Source: Kitasatospora sp. CB01950 (GTDB lineage: Bacteria; Actinomycetota; Actinomycetes; Streptomycetales; Streptomycetaceae). Taken from it: 64,000 nucleotides of DNA. A program made the translations under genes and the position numbers. The notes beneath the pieces were generated by a model, which was given only the letters and a program-made list of their open reading frames with translations, searched no databases and was not told the DNA's origin. The DNA is taken from the NCBI RefSeq assembly GCF_001905465.1, contig NZ_LISX01000004.1:243582-307581 (forward strand). Reading direction: 5' to 3'. Shown here piece after piece: positions 28,124-37,107 of this stretch (the first letter of the stretch is position 1; each line of letters opens with the position of its first letter).

Positions 28124-28894
28124 ATGGCCGCTCCACGTCGTGACACCCGGGGAATCCTCGACCCGGACGGGCTGCTCTCCCGGGTGCGGTTCCGGCGTCG
28201 CGAGCCGGCCGCCGCGCTGCGGCCGTACCTGGAGCACTACTGGCTGATCGACTGGGACCTGCCCCGGCCGTACACCACCTCCGTGCTGCCGCACCCGTCC
28301 GTGAACGCGGTGTTCCAGCCGGGCGGCGCCGAACTGACCGGCATCGGCGCCGACGTGTTCCGGCAGGAACTGACCGGGCGGGGCTGGGTGGTCGGCGCGC
28401 AGTTCCGGCCGGGCGGCTTCGCCGCGTTCGACCCCGGCCTGCCGGTCTCCGCCTGGACCGGCCGCCGGGTGCCGCTCACCGACCTCTGGCCGGACGCGGA
28501 GCTGCCCGCCGGGGACGACGACACCCGGGTCGCGGCCCTCGACGCCCTGCTGCTGGCCCACGGCCCCCACCCGCACCCGGACACCGACACCGCCCTGCGG
28601 CTGGCCGAACTGGTCCGCCACGACCGGACGATCACCCGGGTCGACGACCTCGCCGCCCGCAGCGGCCGCACGGTGCGCGCCCTGCAACGCCTGTTCTCCG
28701 CCCGGGTCGGCGTCCCGCCGAAGTGGGTGATCCTGCGCTACCGGATCCACGAGGCCCTGGAGGCCGCCGAACGCCCGGACGCCCCGGACTGGTCCCGGCT
28801 CGCCGCCGACCTCGGCTACAGCGACCACGCCCACTTGACCCGCGAGTTCACCCGGACCGTCGGCGTCCCGCCCTCCGCCTACGCCGCCCGCTGA
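28124..28894 (+). CDS. AraC-family regulator
   Basis: The product is 256 aa. Residues 20-135 are a ligand/effector domain of the DUF6597 kind (LEHYWLIDWDLP, LPHPSVNAVFQPGG, GAQFRPGGFAAF). Residues 165-255 hold two helix-turn-helices (VDDLAARSGRTVRALQRLFS, DLGYSDHAHLTREFTRTVG). It is divergent from the TIGR03086 gene and probably controls it. It may be translated from a leaderless mRNA. Confidence 0.88.
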   Translation: MAAPRRDTRGILDPDGLLSRVRFRRREPAAALRPYLEHYWLIDWDLPRPYTTSVLPHPSVNAVFQPGGAELTGIGADVFRQELTGRGWVVGAQFRPGGFAAFDPGLPVSAWTGRRVPLTDLWPDAELPAGDDDTRVAALDALLLAHGPHPHPDTDTALRLAELVRHDRTITRVDDLAARSGRTVRALQRLFSARVGVPPKWVILRYRIHEALEAAERPDAPDWSRLAADLGYSDHAHLTREFTRTVGVPPSAYAAR

Positions 28895-28907
28895 ACACCC
28901 TTACGTT

Positions 28908-29567
28908 TCACGCGAGTTGATCGAGCATCCCGGTGCGGGCGGCCAGTGCGGCGGCCTCCAGCCGGGAGCGCGCGCCGAGCTTGCTCAGCACCCGCTGGAC
29001 GTGCGTGCGCGCCGTGGACGGGGCGATCCGCATCGCGGCCGCGATCGCCGCGGTGTCCTCGCCCTCCGCGATCCGGGCCAGCACCTGCACCTCGCGGCGG
29101 GTCAACAGCCGCAGCAGCCGCACCGCCTCGTCGTCGGGCTCCAGGACCGGCCACAGCAGGTGCTCGAACGCCGCCCGCAGCACCTCCACCGCGACCGCGG
29201 CCTCCCCCGCCCGGACCCGGGCGATCGCCCGGTCCACCACCTCGATCCGCTCGTCGCTGCGCACATAGCCCGCCGCGCCGGCCGCGAACGCGGCCGCGAC
29301 CCGCCCGGGCGCACCCAGCGGGCCCAGCACCACCACGGAGATCTCCGGCCGCTCCCGGCGTAAGCGGCGTAACGCCTCGAACGGATCGTCCGGGCCCGCC
29401 GCCGTCCCCAGCAGGCAGACCTCGGGACGGCGCCCGGCCACCAGGTCCAGCACCGAACCGCACGGCGAACCCACCCCCAGCACCCGGTGGCCGCGCTGCT
29501 GCAGGGCCGTGCCCAGGGCCTCGGCCATCAGCCGGTGATCGTCCGCGACCACGAGTCGTACGCTCAT
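28908..29567 (-). CDS. LuxR-type regulator with degenerate receiver domain
   Basis: The product is 219 aa. The receiver keeps the acidic pair (LVVADDHRL), but the phospho-acceptor position in RPEVCLLGTAAG is Gly54 rather than Asp, so conventional phosphorylation is unlikely. The C-terminal LuxR domain is intact (LTRREVQVLARIAEGE, IAPSTARTHVQRVLSKLGA). It belongs to the atypical response regulators that bind ligands or act constitutively. ATG 29567 has GGAG upstream. No kinase is adjacent. Confidence 0.85.
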   Translation of the reverse strand: MSVRLVVADDHRLMAEALGTALQQRGHRVLGVGSPCGSVLDLVAGRRPEVCLLGTAAGPDDPFEALRRLRRERPEISVVVLGPLGAPGRVAAAFAAGAAGYVRSDERIEVVDRAIARVRAGEAAVAVEVLRAAFEHLLWPVLEPDDEAVRLLRLLTRREVQVLARIAEGEDTAAIAAAMRIAPSTARTHVQRVLSKLGARSRLEAAALAARTGMLDQLA

Positions 29568-29680
29568 CCGCCACTCCCCGGTCCGGCCGACAGACGCACC
29601 ATCACAGCGCATCCGTGCGCGGGCCGCCAGGGGACGTACCGGGTCGTCCCCCGGTTTGGCGAAGAGTTGGCGAAAACGCC

Positions 29681-29707
29681 GAAGGCCCCGCGGGTGGCGG
29701 GGCCTTC
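29681..29707 (-). terminator. Terminator after tRNA-Thr
   Basis: A perfect 11-bp stem (29681-29691 with 29697-29707) and a 5-nt loop lie just past the 3' end of the tRNA on the minus strand. Confidence 0.8.
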
Positions 29708-29715
29708 GTCTGCTG

Positions 29716-29788
29716 AGCCCCCATGCGGAATCGAACCGCAGACCTTCTCCTTACCATGGAGACGCTCTACCGACTGAGCTATAGGGGC
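29716..29788 (-). tRNA. tRNA-Thr (anticodon GGT)
   Basis: The tRNA is 73 nt. The acceptor stem runs GCCCCTA/TGGGGGC, the D arm is AGCTCAGTCGGTAGAGC, anticodon stem TCTCC/GGAGA carries loop ATGGTAA (anticodon GGT, reads ACC/ACT), and the T arm is TGCGG TTCGATT CCGCA. Discriminator U; no encoded CCA. Confidence 0.95.
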
Positions 29789-29969
29789 TTGTTGCTCAGG
29801 TTTCCTTGCGGTCCCCTTTGCGACGAGGAAGACATTACATGGTCCGCGGACCCCATGGGAAATCGGCTCCGCGCCGGCCAGCGGGCTAAACTGCCCGAGA
29901 AGACCCGATCTGCCGTGCAATGTCGCCCAGCAGCCGCGAACCTCTCGTGCAGCAAAGGCGCGTGATTCC
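29789..29969. other. Intergenic between tRNA-Thr and the FUSC gene
   Basis: This 181-bp divergent gap has slightly lower GC near 29810-29840. It should hold the tRNA promoter and that of the FUSC gene, but no confident boxes were found. Confidence 0.3.
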
Positions 29970-31877
29970 GTGTCAGCCCCCGGCCGCAGTGGCGCGTCCC
30001 GCGCCCCCCGTTCCGCCTGGTGGGCGTTGGCCCTGCGGCCGGCCCGGCCGCCGGTGCCGTGGCGGCAGACGGTCCGGGCGGCGGTCGGGATGGCGGTGCC
30101 GCTGCTGGCGGGCCTGCTGGGCGGACGGCTGGACCTCGGGGTGTTCGCGGCGCTGGGTGCGATGCACGCCACCATGAACGACCGGGTGGAACCGCTGCGG
30201 CTGCGCGCCCCGCGGATCGCCCTGGCACTGACCGCCTCCACCACCGGCATGCTGGTCGGGGCCGCGCTCCAGCACCTCGGCGCGGGCGGCGTGCTGGTCG
30301 GCGTCGCACTGACCGTGATCGGCTTCGTCGGCGGCGCACTGTCCGCGACCGGCCCGCGCGGCTCGGCGGCCGGGATGCTGCTGCTGGTGTCGGCCTCGCT
30401 GGGCGGCGGCATGGCGCTGCCGCACCCGTGGTGGGCGGCGCCCGCGATGATGCCGTGCGGCGCGGCCCTGGTGCTGCTGCTGGGCCTGCGCTACCGCACC
30501 GACGTCCGCACCGACCCGCGCACCGTCGCCCTCGCGGGGGTCTACCGGGCGCTCGGCGGGATGCTGGCCGCGCTCGGCACCCCGGACGGGGCAGCGGCCC
30601 GACGGGTGCTGACCGCCCGCCTCAACCTGATGCAGGACCTGCTGCCGCCGGCCCGCCCGGGCCGCCACGAGTCCGAACGCCTGCGCTGGCTGCGCCGCTC
30701 GTACGAGGCCGCGCTCGGCACCACCGAGGCCGCCGCCGGGCTGCTCTGGGCCTGGCGTCCGGTGCCGCCCGAACTGGTCGAGTTCCCGGCGGCGCTGGCC
30801 CGGCAGATCACCGGCGGCCCCGAGCCCGACTACCCGGACTGGCGGCCGGACACCCCGTCCCGGACGGCGTTCGACACCGCGCTGCGGGCCGCCGCCGACA
30901 CCGTCGCGGGCCGCTGGGCCCCGCTGGACACCGCCGCTCCGCCCCCGCCCGACCCGTGGCGGCTGCGCGCCCGGCTGCTGTCGGCCGGCTCGGTCCGCTA
31001 CGGCCTGCGGGTCGCCCTGTGCGTGGCGGTCGCCGAGACGGCCGTCAACGCGCTGACGCTGAGCCGCAGTTACTGGGTCCCGCTGACGGTGGCGTTCGTC
31101 CTGAAGCCGGATCTCGGCTCGGTGTTCCAGCGCGCCGTCAGCCGGGTGCTCGGCACCCTGCTCGGCATCGCGGCGACGGCCGCCCTGCTGGGCCTGACCA
31201 CGAACGAGTGGACGCTGAGCGTCGTGGTGTCGCTGTGCGTGGCGCTGCTGCCGTACTCGACGGCCGCGCACTACGGACTGAACACCGCGGTGATGACGCC
31301 GGTGGCGCTGATCCTGGTGCAGCTCGGCGGCGAGAGCGGCGCCGCCGAGTTCTGGCCGCGGATCCTGGACACCACGCTGGCCAGCGCCATCGTCCTGGTC
31401 TTCGGCTACCTGCTGTGGCCCGAACGCACCCCGCACCGGATCGAACCCGGCATCGTCTCGGCCGCCGCCACCGTCCGCGAGTACCTGGCCGCCGTCGCCC
31501 GGGTCGAGCCGGTCGCCGAGGTCTGGCTGCGCCGCACCGCCTACCGGGCCCTCGCCGACGCCCGCCGCCAGGTCGAACTCGGCCTCGCCGAACCCCCGCC
31601 CGCCGGCCGCCTCGCCGAACAGTGGCTGCCCGCCACCGCCGCCCTCGAACGCCTCTCCGGCGCGGTCGCCGCCTACGCCGCCCAACTCCGTTACGGCGGA
31701 CGGGAACCCGAGCCGGAGGTGATCGAACGCGTGCTGCGCTCCCTCGACCGCCTCACCGAAGCCGCCCGCGCCCACCACCCGCCGTCCGGCCGGGCCGCCC
31801 GCCCGACCGGACCGCACGACCCGACCCGCAGCGCCCTGGCCCGCGCCGCCGACGAACTGGACGTCCTGCTCGACTGA
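29970..31877 (+). CDS. FUSC-family (aromatic acid exporter-like) membrane protein
   Basis: A 635-aa protein with two membrane bundles of about six helices each (residues 35-165 and 345-475), separated by a soluble helical region and ending in a long cytoplasmic C-terminal domain. This is the FUSC/YccS/AaeB layout. SYWVPLTVAFVLKPDLGSVFQRAVSR is the family-conserved segment of the second bundle. Export of aromatic or other organic acids is inferred from the family. GTG 29970; convergent with the ABC-F gene, only 3 bp between stops. Confidence 0.85.
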   Translation: MSAPGRSGASRAPRSAWWALALRPARPPVPWRQTVRAAVGMAVPLLAGLLGGRLDLGVFAALGAMHATMNDRVEPLRLRAPRIALALTASTTGMLVGAALQHLGAGGVLVGVALTVIGFVGGALSATGPRGSAAGMLLLVSASLGGGMALPHPWWAAPAMMPCGAALVLLLGLRYRTDVRTDPRTVALAGVYRALGGMLAALGTPDGAAARRVLTARLNLMQDLLPPARPGRHESERLRWLRRSYEAALGTTEAAAGLLWAWRPVPPELVEFPAALARQITGGPEPDYPDWRPDTPSRTAFDTALRAAADTVAGRWAPLDTAAPPPPDPWRLRARLLSAGSVRYGLRVALCVAVAETAVNALTLSRSYWVPLTVAFVLKPDLGSVFQRAVSRVLGTLLGIAATAALLGLTTNEWTLSVVVSLCVALLPYSTAAHYGLNTAVMTPVALILVQLGGESGAAEFWPRILDTTLASAIVLVFGYLLWPERTPHRIEPGIVSAAATVREYLAAVARVEPVAEVWLRRTAYRALADARRQVELGLAEPPPAGRLAEQWLPATAALERLSGAVAAYAAQLRYGGREPEPEVIERVLRSLDRLTEAARAHHPPSGRAARPTGPHDPTRSALARAADELDVLLD

Positions 31878-31880
31878 ACC

Positions 31881-33695
31881 TCAGACCTGCTCGGCCAGCT
31901 CCAGCCAGCCCATCTCCAGCTCCTCCTTGTCCTCGCGGACCTTGCGCAGCTGCGCGTCCAGCTCGGCGACCTTGGAGAAGTCGGCGGCGTGCTCGGCCAG
32001 TTGGACGTGCAGCTTGGACTCCTGCTGGTCCAGCTTGGCGATCTGCCGCTCCAGCTTCTGCATCTCCTTCTTCGCCGCCCGCACGTCGCCCGCCGACAGG
32101 CCGGACGCCGTCTCCGCGGCGGCCGGGACCTGCGCGGCCGCGGCCGCGGCGGCGGCCTCCGCCATCGCGGTGCGGCGCTCCAGGTACTCGTCGACGCCGT
32201 TCGGCAGCATCCGCATCCGGCGGTCGCCGAGCAGCGCGTACGCGGTGTCGGTGGTCCGCTCGATGAAGAACCGGTCGTGGCTGATGACGACCATCGAGCC
32301 GGGCCAGCCGTCGAGCACGTCCTCCAGCTGGTTCAGGGTCTCGATGTCCAGGTCGTTGGTCGGCTCGTCGAGGAACAGCACGTTCGGCTCGTCCATCAGC
32401 AGCCGCAGCAGCTGCAGCCGGCGGCGCTCGCCACCGGACAGGTCGCCGACCGGCGTCCACTGCTTGTCCTTGCTGAAGCCGAACTGCTCGCACAGCTGCC
32501 CGGCACTCATCTCCCGGCCCTTGCCGAGGTCCACCCGGCCGCGCACCTGCTCGACGGCCTGCAGCACCCGGATGGTCGGGTCCAGCTCCGCGACCTCCTG
32601 CGAGAGGTACGCCAGCCGCACCGTCTTGCCGACCTTGATCACGCCGCCGGCCGGCTGCACGTCCCCCTCGGTCGCGTACGCGGCCTGCATGGCCCGCAGC
32701 AGCGAGGTCTTGCCCGCGCCGTTCACACCCAGCAGACCGATCCGGTCGCCCGGCCCGAGCTGCCAGGTCACCCGCTCCAGCAGCAGCTTCTCGCCCGCCT
32801 TGACGGTCACGTCCTCCAGGTCGAAGACCGTCCGGCCCAGCCGCGCGTTGGCGAACTTCATCAGCTCGGACTTGTCGCGCGGCTCCGGCACGTCCGCGAT
32901 CAGCGCGTTCGCCGCCTCGATCCGGTACCGCGGCTTGGACGTCCGCGCCGGGGCGCCGCGACGCAGCCACGCCAGCTCCTTGCGGGCCAGGTTCTGGCGC
33001 TTCTGCTCCTCCGTCGCCTCGATCCGCGAGCGCTCGGCGCGCGCGAACACGTAGTCCGAGTAGCCGCCCTCGTACTCCCGCACCTCACCGCGCTGGACGT
33101 CCCACATCCGGGTGCACACCTGGTCCAGGAACCACCGGTCGTGGGTGACGCACACCAGCGCCGACCGCCGGTTCTGCAGGTGCTTCGCCAGCCAGGCGAT
33201 GCCCTCCACGTCCAGGTGGTTGGTCGGCTCGTCCAGCACGATCAGGTCCGGCTCGCCCAGCAGCAGCTTCGCCAGCGCGATCCGCCGACGCTCACCGCCC
33301 GACAGCGGACCGATCACGGTGTCCAGCCCGTCCGCGAACCCCGGCAGGTCCAGCCCGCCGAACAGCCCCTGGACGATGTCCCGGATCCGCGCGTCGCCCA
33401 GCCACTCGTGGTCCGCCCGGTCCGCGATCACCTCGTGCCGGATGGTCGCCTTCGGGTCCAGCGAGTCGTGCTGCGTCAACACCGCCATCTGCAGCCCGCC
33501 GGAGTGGGTGATCCGCCCGCTGTCCGGCTCCTCCAGCTTCGCGAGGATCCGGATCAGCGTCGTCTTTCCGTCACCGTTCCGCCCCACCACCCCGATCCGG
33601 TCGCCCTCGCTGACGCCAAGGCTCACCCCGTCCAGCAGGGCCCTGGTGCCGTACACCTTGCTGACGGACTCGATGGTGGCGAGATTGACGGCCAC
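31881..33695 (-). CDS. ABC-F family ATPase (Uup/EttA-like)
   Basis: The product is 604 aa with two nucleotide-binding domains and no membrane part. Walker A motifs are GRNGDGKT and GVNGAGKT, signatures LSGGERRRIAL and LSGGERRRLQL, Walker B motifs LIVLDEPTNHLD and VLFLDEPTNDLD. The C-terminus (520-600) is a Uup-type coiled coil. ABC-F proteins act on the ribosome; this one is housekeeping in type (Uup-like) rather than clearly an antibiotic-resistance form. GTG 33695. Confidence 0.93.
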   Translation of the reverse strand: MAVNLATIESVSKVYGTRALLDGVSLGVSEGDRIGVVGRNGDGKTTLIRILAKLEEPDSGRITHSGGLQMAVLTQHDSLDPKATIRHEVIADRADHEWLGDARIRDIVQGLFGGLDLPGFADGLDTVIGPLSGGERRRIALAKLLLGEPDLIVLDEPTNHLDVEGIAWLAKHLQNRRSALVCVTHDRWFLDQVCTRMWDVQRGEVREYEGGYSDYVFARAERSRIEATEEQKRQNLARKELAWLRRGAPARTSKPRYRIEAANALIADVPEPRDKSELMKFANARLGRTVFDLEDVTVKAGEKLLLERVTWQLGPGDRIGLLGVNGAGKTSLLRAMQAAYATEGDVQPAGGVIKVGKTVRLAYLSQEVAELDPTIRVLQAVEQVRGRVDLGKGREMSAGQLCEQFGFSKDKQWTPVGDLSGGERRRLQLLRLLMDEPNVLFLDEPTNDLDIETLNQLEDVLDGWPGSMVVISHDRFFIERTTDTAYALLGDRRMRMLPNGVDEYLERRTAMAEAAAAAAAAQVPAAAETASGLSAGDVRAAKKEMQKLERQIAKLDQQESKLHVQLAEHAADFSKVAELDAQLRKVREDKEELEMGWLELAEQV

Positions 33696-33780
33696 GAAGC
33701 TGCGCTCCTGGGGAAAGGGGGAAGAACACCCCCAGCCTAGTGGCGGTGCAAAACCAGGCAGCGCACAACCAGGGGCGGGT

Positions 33781-33815
33781 GGGGGTACCTCCCGGCCCGC
33801 CAGGGCTGGGGGAGA
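33781..33815. repeat. Streptomycete intergenic hairpin repeat
   Basis: GGGGGTACCTCCCGGCCC followed by GCCAGGGCTGGGGGAG forms an imperfect GC hairpin of a type scattered through streptomycete intergenic regions. It lies between the aldo/keto reductase stop and the ABC-F start. Confidence 0.5.
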
Positions 33816-33839
33816 ACTGCGAGGGTGCGAACCCGCCGT

Positions 33840-34826
33840 TCACCGTGCAGCGTCGAGAACCGCCCGCTGCTCCACCGTCAGCTCCAGGTCCAGCGCCCCC
33901 AGACTCTCCTCCAGCTGCGCCACCGACGAAGCCCCCACCAGCGGAATCACCGGCAGCTCGCCGCCGAGCAGCCACGCCAGCACCACCTGGTTGCGCGTCG
34001 CCCCGGTCTCGCGGGCCACCGCGTCGAGCGCCGCGAGCCGGACCGGCGTCCCCGCGTGGTCGAAGGACGGGCCGAGCGGCTTGTCGTCGCGGACGTAACC
34101 GCCGCCGAGCAGCGGGGAGTAGGCGACCAGGGTGAGTTCGGGGCTCTCCTTGAGGTATGTGATCAGGTCGCCCTGGACGGCGGCCTGGTCGCCGTCCCGG
34201 TTGAGCAGCCCGGGCCAGTCGCCGCGCCGCCGCAGGTAGGTGTGGCCGTACTGGAGCACCTCGTACCCGGGCAGTCCGGCCTGCGCAGCAAGGTTGCGGG
34301 CCCGCTCGACCCGCCAGGACCAGTGGTTGGAGACGCCGAGCAGCCCGACCGTCCCCTCCTCGACGAGTTCGCCGAAGGCCTGCACGGTCTCGGCGAGCGG
34401 CACCTTCGTGTCCTCGACGTGCGCGTACAGCAGGTCGAGCTTCTCCACCCCGAGACGCTTCCTACTGGCCTCGGAGGACGCCCGGATCACCTCGGCGGAC
34501 AGCCCCTCGCCGTTCTCGATGAACCCCGTGCCGGGGGCCTTCGGCCGCGCCCCGAGCTTGGTGGCGATCACCACCTCGTCGGTGATCCCCCGGCTGGCCC
34601 GCCACCGGCCCAGCACCTCTTCGCTGATGCCGCCCTGGCTGCCGTCCTGCCAGTACGCGTAGTTGTTGGAGGTGTCGATGAACGTGCCACCCGCCTCGAC
34701 GTACCGGTCCAGCACCGCGAAGGACGTGGCCTCGTCGGTGAGCGTGCCGAACAGCATCGCGCCGAGGCTGAGCACACTCACCTCGCGACGGGTGCGCGGA
34801 TCGGTTCCAATGGTGCGCTTGCGCAT
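33840..34826 (-). CDS. Aldo/keto reductase
   Basis: A 328-aa TIM-barrel oxidoreductase. The catalytic Asp/Tyr region is GTFIDTSNNYAYWQDGSQGG, the Lys strand is VVIATKLGA, the His-equivalent strand is LDLLYAHVEDTKVPL, and the NADPH site is LPVIPLVGASSVAQLEESL. Note that the usual W/DxxxH catalytic His is in YAHVED. ATG 34826 has GAGGGGAAC upstream. The substrate is unknown. It lies between ispE and the ABC-F gene. Confidence 0.88.
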   Translation of the reverse strand: MRKRTIGTDPRTRREVSVLSLGAMLFGTLTDEATSFAVLDRYVEAGGTFIDTSNNYAYWQDGSQGGISEEVLGRWRASRGITDEVVIATKLGARPKAPGTGFIENGEGLSAEVIRASSEASRKRLGVEKLDLLYAHVEDTKVPLAETVQAFGELVEEGTVGLLGVSNHWSWRVERARNLAAQAGLPGYEVLQYGHTYLRRRGDWPGLLNRDGDQAAVQGDLITYLKESPELTLVAYSPLLGGGYVRDDKPLGPSFDHAGTPVRLAALDAVARETGATRNQVVLAWLLGGELPVIPLVGASSVAQLEESLGALDLELTVEQRAVLDAAR

Positions 34827-34902
34827 CCGGGTTCCCCTCGTCTCCGCAGCCCGCCCACTGCGGGCCACGGAGAGGAGTCTGAAACCCGGAGCGCGCTCCA
34901 GG

Positions 34903-35829
34903 TCAAGCAGAGGTCTGAACCACCTGCGCGCCGGGCACCGGGCCGTGGGTGGGGTGGGCCGCGCGGCAGGTGCCGGAGGTGCGGAGGGCGGTGGCGATGT
35001 GGGCGGCGGCGTCGGCGTCCTTGGCCAGGAAGGCGCAGGTCGGGCCGGAGCCGGAGACCAGGGCGGCGAGCGCGCCGGCCTCAGTGCCCACGTGCAGGGT
35101 GTCGGCGAGGGACGGGCGGAGCGAGACGGCGGCGGCCTGCAGGTCGTTGCTGAGGGCGGCGGCCAGCGCGACGGGGTCGCCGTCGGCGAGGGCGGCGAGC
35201 AGCTCGGGGTCGGCGTCGGGGTCCGGTACGTCCGCAGCGGACGACCCGAGACCGGACTCTTCGCGCAGCCGGTCGCACTCCCGGTAGACCGCCGGAGTGG
35301 ACAGCCCCCCGTCGGCGACCGCGAACACCCAGTGGAAGGTGCCGGAGACGGGCAGCGCCTCCAGGATCTCGCCGCGCCCGCGGCCCAGGGCGACGCCGCC
35401 GAGCAGGGCGAACGGGACGTCGGAGCCGAGTTCGGCGGCGAGGTCCAGCAGGGTCGGCAGCGGGGTGTCCAGGCCCCACAGGGTGTCGCAGGCGAGCAGC
35501 GCGGCCGCGCCGTCCGCGCTGCCGCCGGCCATTCCGCCGGCGACCGGGATGGCCTTGTTGATGTGCAGGTGGACGCCGGGCTCGGGCAGGCCGTGGTGGG
35601 CGGCGAGCAGGCGGGCGGCCCGGGCGGCCAGGTTGGTGTCGTCGAGCGGGACGGCGTCCGCGTCGGGGCCGGTGCAGGTCAGGGTGACGCCGTCGCCGGG
35701 GGTGGCGGTGACCTCGTCGCCGAGGGCGACGGCGAAGAACACGTTCGCCAGGTCGTGGTAGCCGTCGGGACGGACCCCGCCGACGCCGAGCTGCACGTTG
35801 ACCTTGGCGGGTACGCGGACGGTGACCAT
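34903..35829 (-). CDS. ispE: 4-diphosphocytidyl-2-C-methyl-D-erythritol kinase
   Basis: The product is 308 aa. It phosphorylates CDP-ME in the MEP isoprenoid pathway, which supplies the FPP used by geosmin synthase elsewhere in the window. GHMP-kinase motifs are VPAKVNVQLGVGGVRPDGYH, the ATP loop IPVAGGMAGGSADGAA and the third motif ALVSGSGPTCAFL. The ATG overlaps the rsmA stop (TGATG), so it is coupled to rsmA. Confidence 0.96.
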   Translation of the reverse strand: MVTVRVPAKVNVQLGVGGVRPDGYHDLANVFFAVALGDEVTATPGDGVTLTCTGPDADAVPLDDTNLAARAARLLAAHHGLPEPGVHLHINKAIPVAGGMAGGSADGAAALLACDTLWGLDTPLPTLLDLAAELGSDVPFALLGGVALGRGRGEILEALPVSGTFHWVFAVADGGLSTPAVYRECDRLREESGLGSSAADVPDPDADPELLAALADGDPVALAAALSNDLQAAAVSLRPSLADTLHVGTEAGALAALVSGSGPTCAFLAKDADAAAHIATALRTSGTCRAAHPTHGPVPGAQVVQTSA

Positions 35830-36710
35830 CACTGCTCCGGAGTCTTCGGCTTGTGCTCGGCGATCGCCGCGAACTGCTCCACCGTCAGCATCTCGCCGCG
35901 CAGCGTGTGGTCGATGCCCGCGCCGCGCAGCGCCTCCTCGGCGGCGGCCGGCGAGCCGGCCCAGGACGCGAGCGCGGCCCGCAGGGTCTTGCGGCGCTGC
36001 GCGAACGCGGCGTCCACGACGGCGAACACCTCGCGCCGGGTGGCGGTGGTGGACGGCGGGTCGCGGCGGATCAGCGAGACCAGACCGGAGTCGACGTTCG
36101 GCGCGGGCCAGAACACGTTCCGTCCGATCGCGCCGGCCCGCTTCACGTCCGCGTACCAGTTGGCCTTCACGGACGGCACGCCGTAGACCTTGTTGCCGGG
36201 CTTGGCGGCGAGCCGGTCGGCGACCTCGCTCTGCACCATCACCAGGGTGCGTTCGATGCTGGGGAACATCTCCAGCATGTGCAGCAGCACCGGGACGGCG
36301 ACGTTGTACGGCAGGTTCGCCACCAGCGCGGTCGGCTCGGGGCCGGGCAGCTCGGTGACGTCCATGGCGTCGCTCAGCACCAGGTCGAAGTTGTCGGCCT
36401 TGCCGGGCATCCGGCCCTTGACGGTGTCCGGCAGGTGCCGCGCCAGCACCGGGTCGATCTCCACGGCCGTGACGTGCCGCGCGACCTCCAGCAGCGCCAG
36501 CGTCAACGACCCGAGCCCCGGCCCGACCTCGACCACCGCGTCCTGCTCCGTCACCTCCGCCGCCCGCACGATCCGCCGCACGGTGTTCCCGTCGATGACG
36601 AAGTTCTGCCCGCGCTGCTTGGTCGGCTTCACGCCGAACGCCTCGGCCAGCGCACGGATGTCGGCAGCGCCCAGCAGGTGGCCGTCGGAGGTGGGTTCGG
36701 TGGTGCTCAC
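35829..36710 (-). CDS. rsmA: 16S rRNA (adenine1518-N6/adenine1519-N6)-dimethyltransferase
   Basis: A 293-aa KsgA enzyme that dimethylates two adenines of helix 45. Seen are the N-terminal [18 protein letters not shown] motif [13 protein letters not shown], acidic VEIDPVLA, the catalytic NLPYN, and [18 protein letters not shown] 36710 is the start. In most actinobacteria the order is tatD-rpfB-rsmA-ispE; here rpfB is missing upstream. Confidence 0.96.
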   Translation of the reverse strand: MSTTEPTSDGHLLGAADIRALAEAFGVKPTKQRGQNFVIDGNTVRRIVRAAEVTEQDAVVEVGPGLGSLTLALLEVARHVTAVEIDPVLARHLPDTVKGRMPGKADNFDLVLSDAMDVTELPGPEPTALVANLPYNVAVPVLLHMLEMFPSIERTLVMVQSEVADRLAAKPGNKVYGVPSVKANWYADVKRAGAIGRNVFWPAPNVDSGLVSLIRRDPPSTTATRREVFAVVDAAFAQRRKTLRAALASWAGSPAAAEEALRGAGIDHTLRGEMLTVEQFAAIAEHKPKTPEQ

Positions 36711-36726
36711 CCGCCAAGGATACGGG

Positions 36727-37101
36727 TCAGAACTCCACCAACTGCTTGAGATCGATCTCAACGGGGAACGGCAGGTCGGTCCGCAGCAGCCCTTCGTGCA
36801 CGGCGACCGGAAGGTGGACGCCCTGCGCGTCGTCGAGCCGGAACTCGTGCACGACGGGAAGGTCGTTGTCACCGCGCTCGACCCGCCAGTAGGACGGGAT
36901 GCCGGCCTCGGCGTACTGCGCCGGTTTGCGGAACCGATCGGTGCTGCGAGTGGCCGGAACGACCACCTCAACGGCAAGCAGCACGGACCGCAGCGGCAGG
37001 GTGTCCATGGTGCGGACGTCGAGCCCCGACTCGTCGTGCACCACCACATCGGGTCGAACCCAGTTCCGCGAGTCGAACACGCGGCTGGCGTAGCGCCGCA
37101 A
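36727..37101 (-). pseudogene. 5'-truncated Uma2-family (PD-(D/E)XK-like) remnant
   Basis: This encodes only the C-terminal two thirds of a Uma2/DUF820 protein: [48 protein letters not shown]. The usual N-terminal 60-70 residues are absent. The reading frame is continuous with tatD: the tatD stop, two codons, then the first possible (TTG) start at 37101. There is no ribosome-binding site of its own. It lies where rpfB is normally found. A short but expressed protein cannot be excluded. Confidence 0.6.
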
Positions 37102-37107
37102 GCGCTC

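Noticed and set aside
31881..33695. Antibiotic-resistance ABC-F (ARE) protein
   Set aside because: It has the C-terminal coiled coil and housekeeping context of Uup-type proteins, and no biosynthetic cluster is adjacent.
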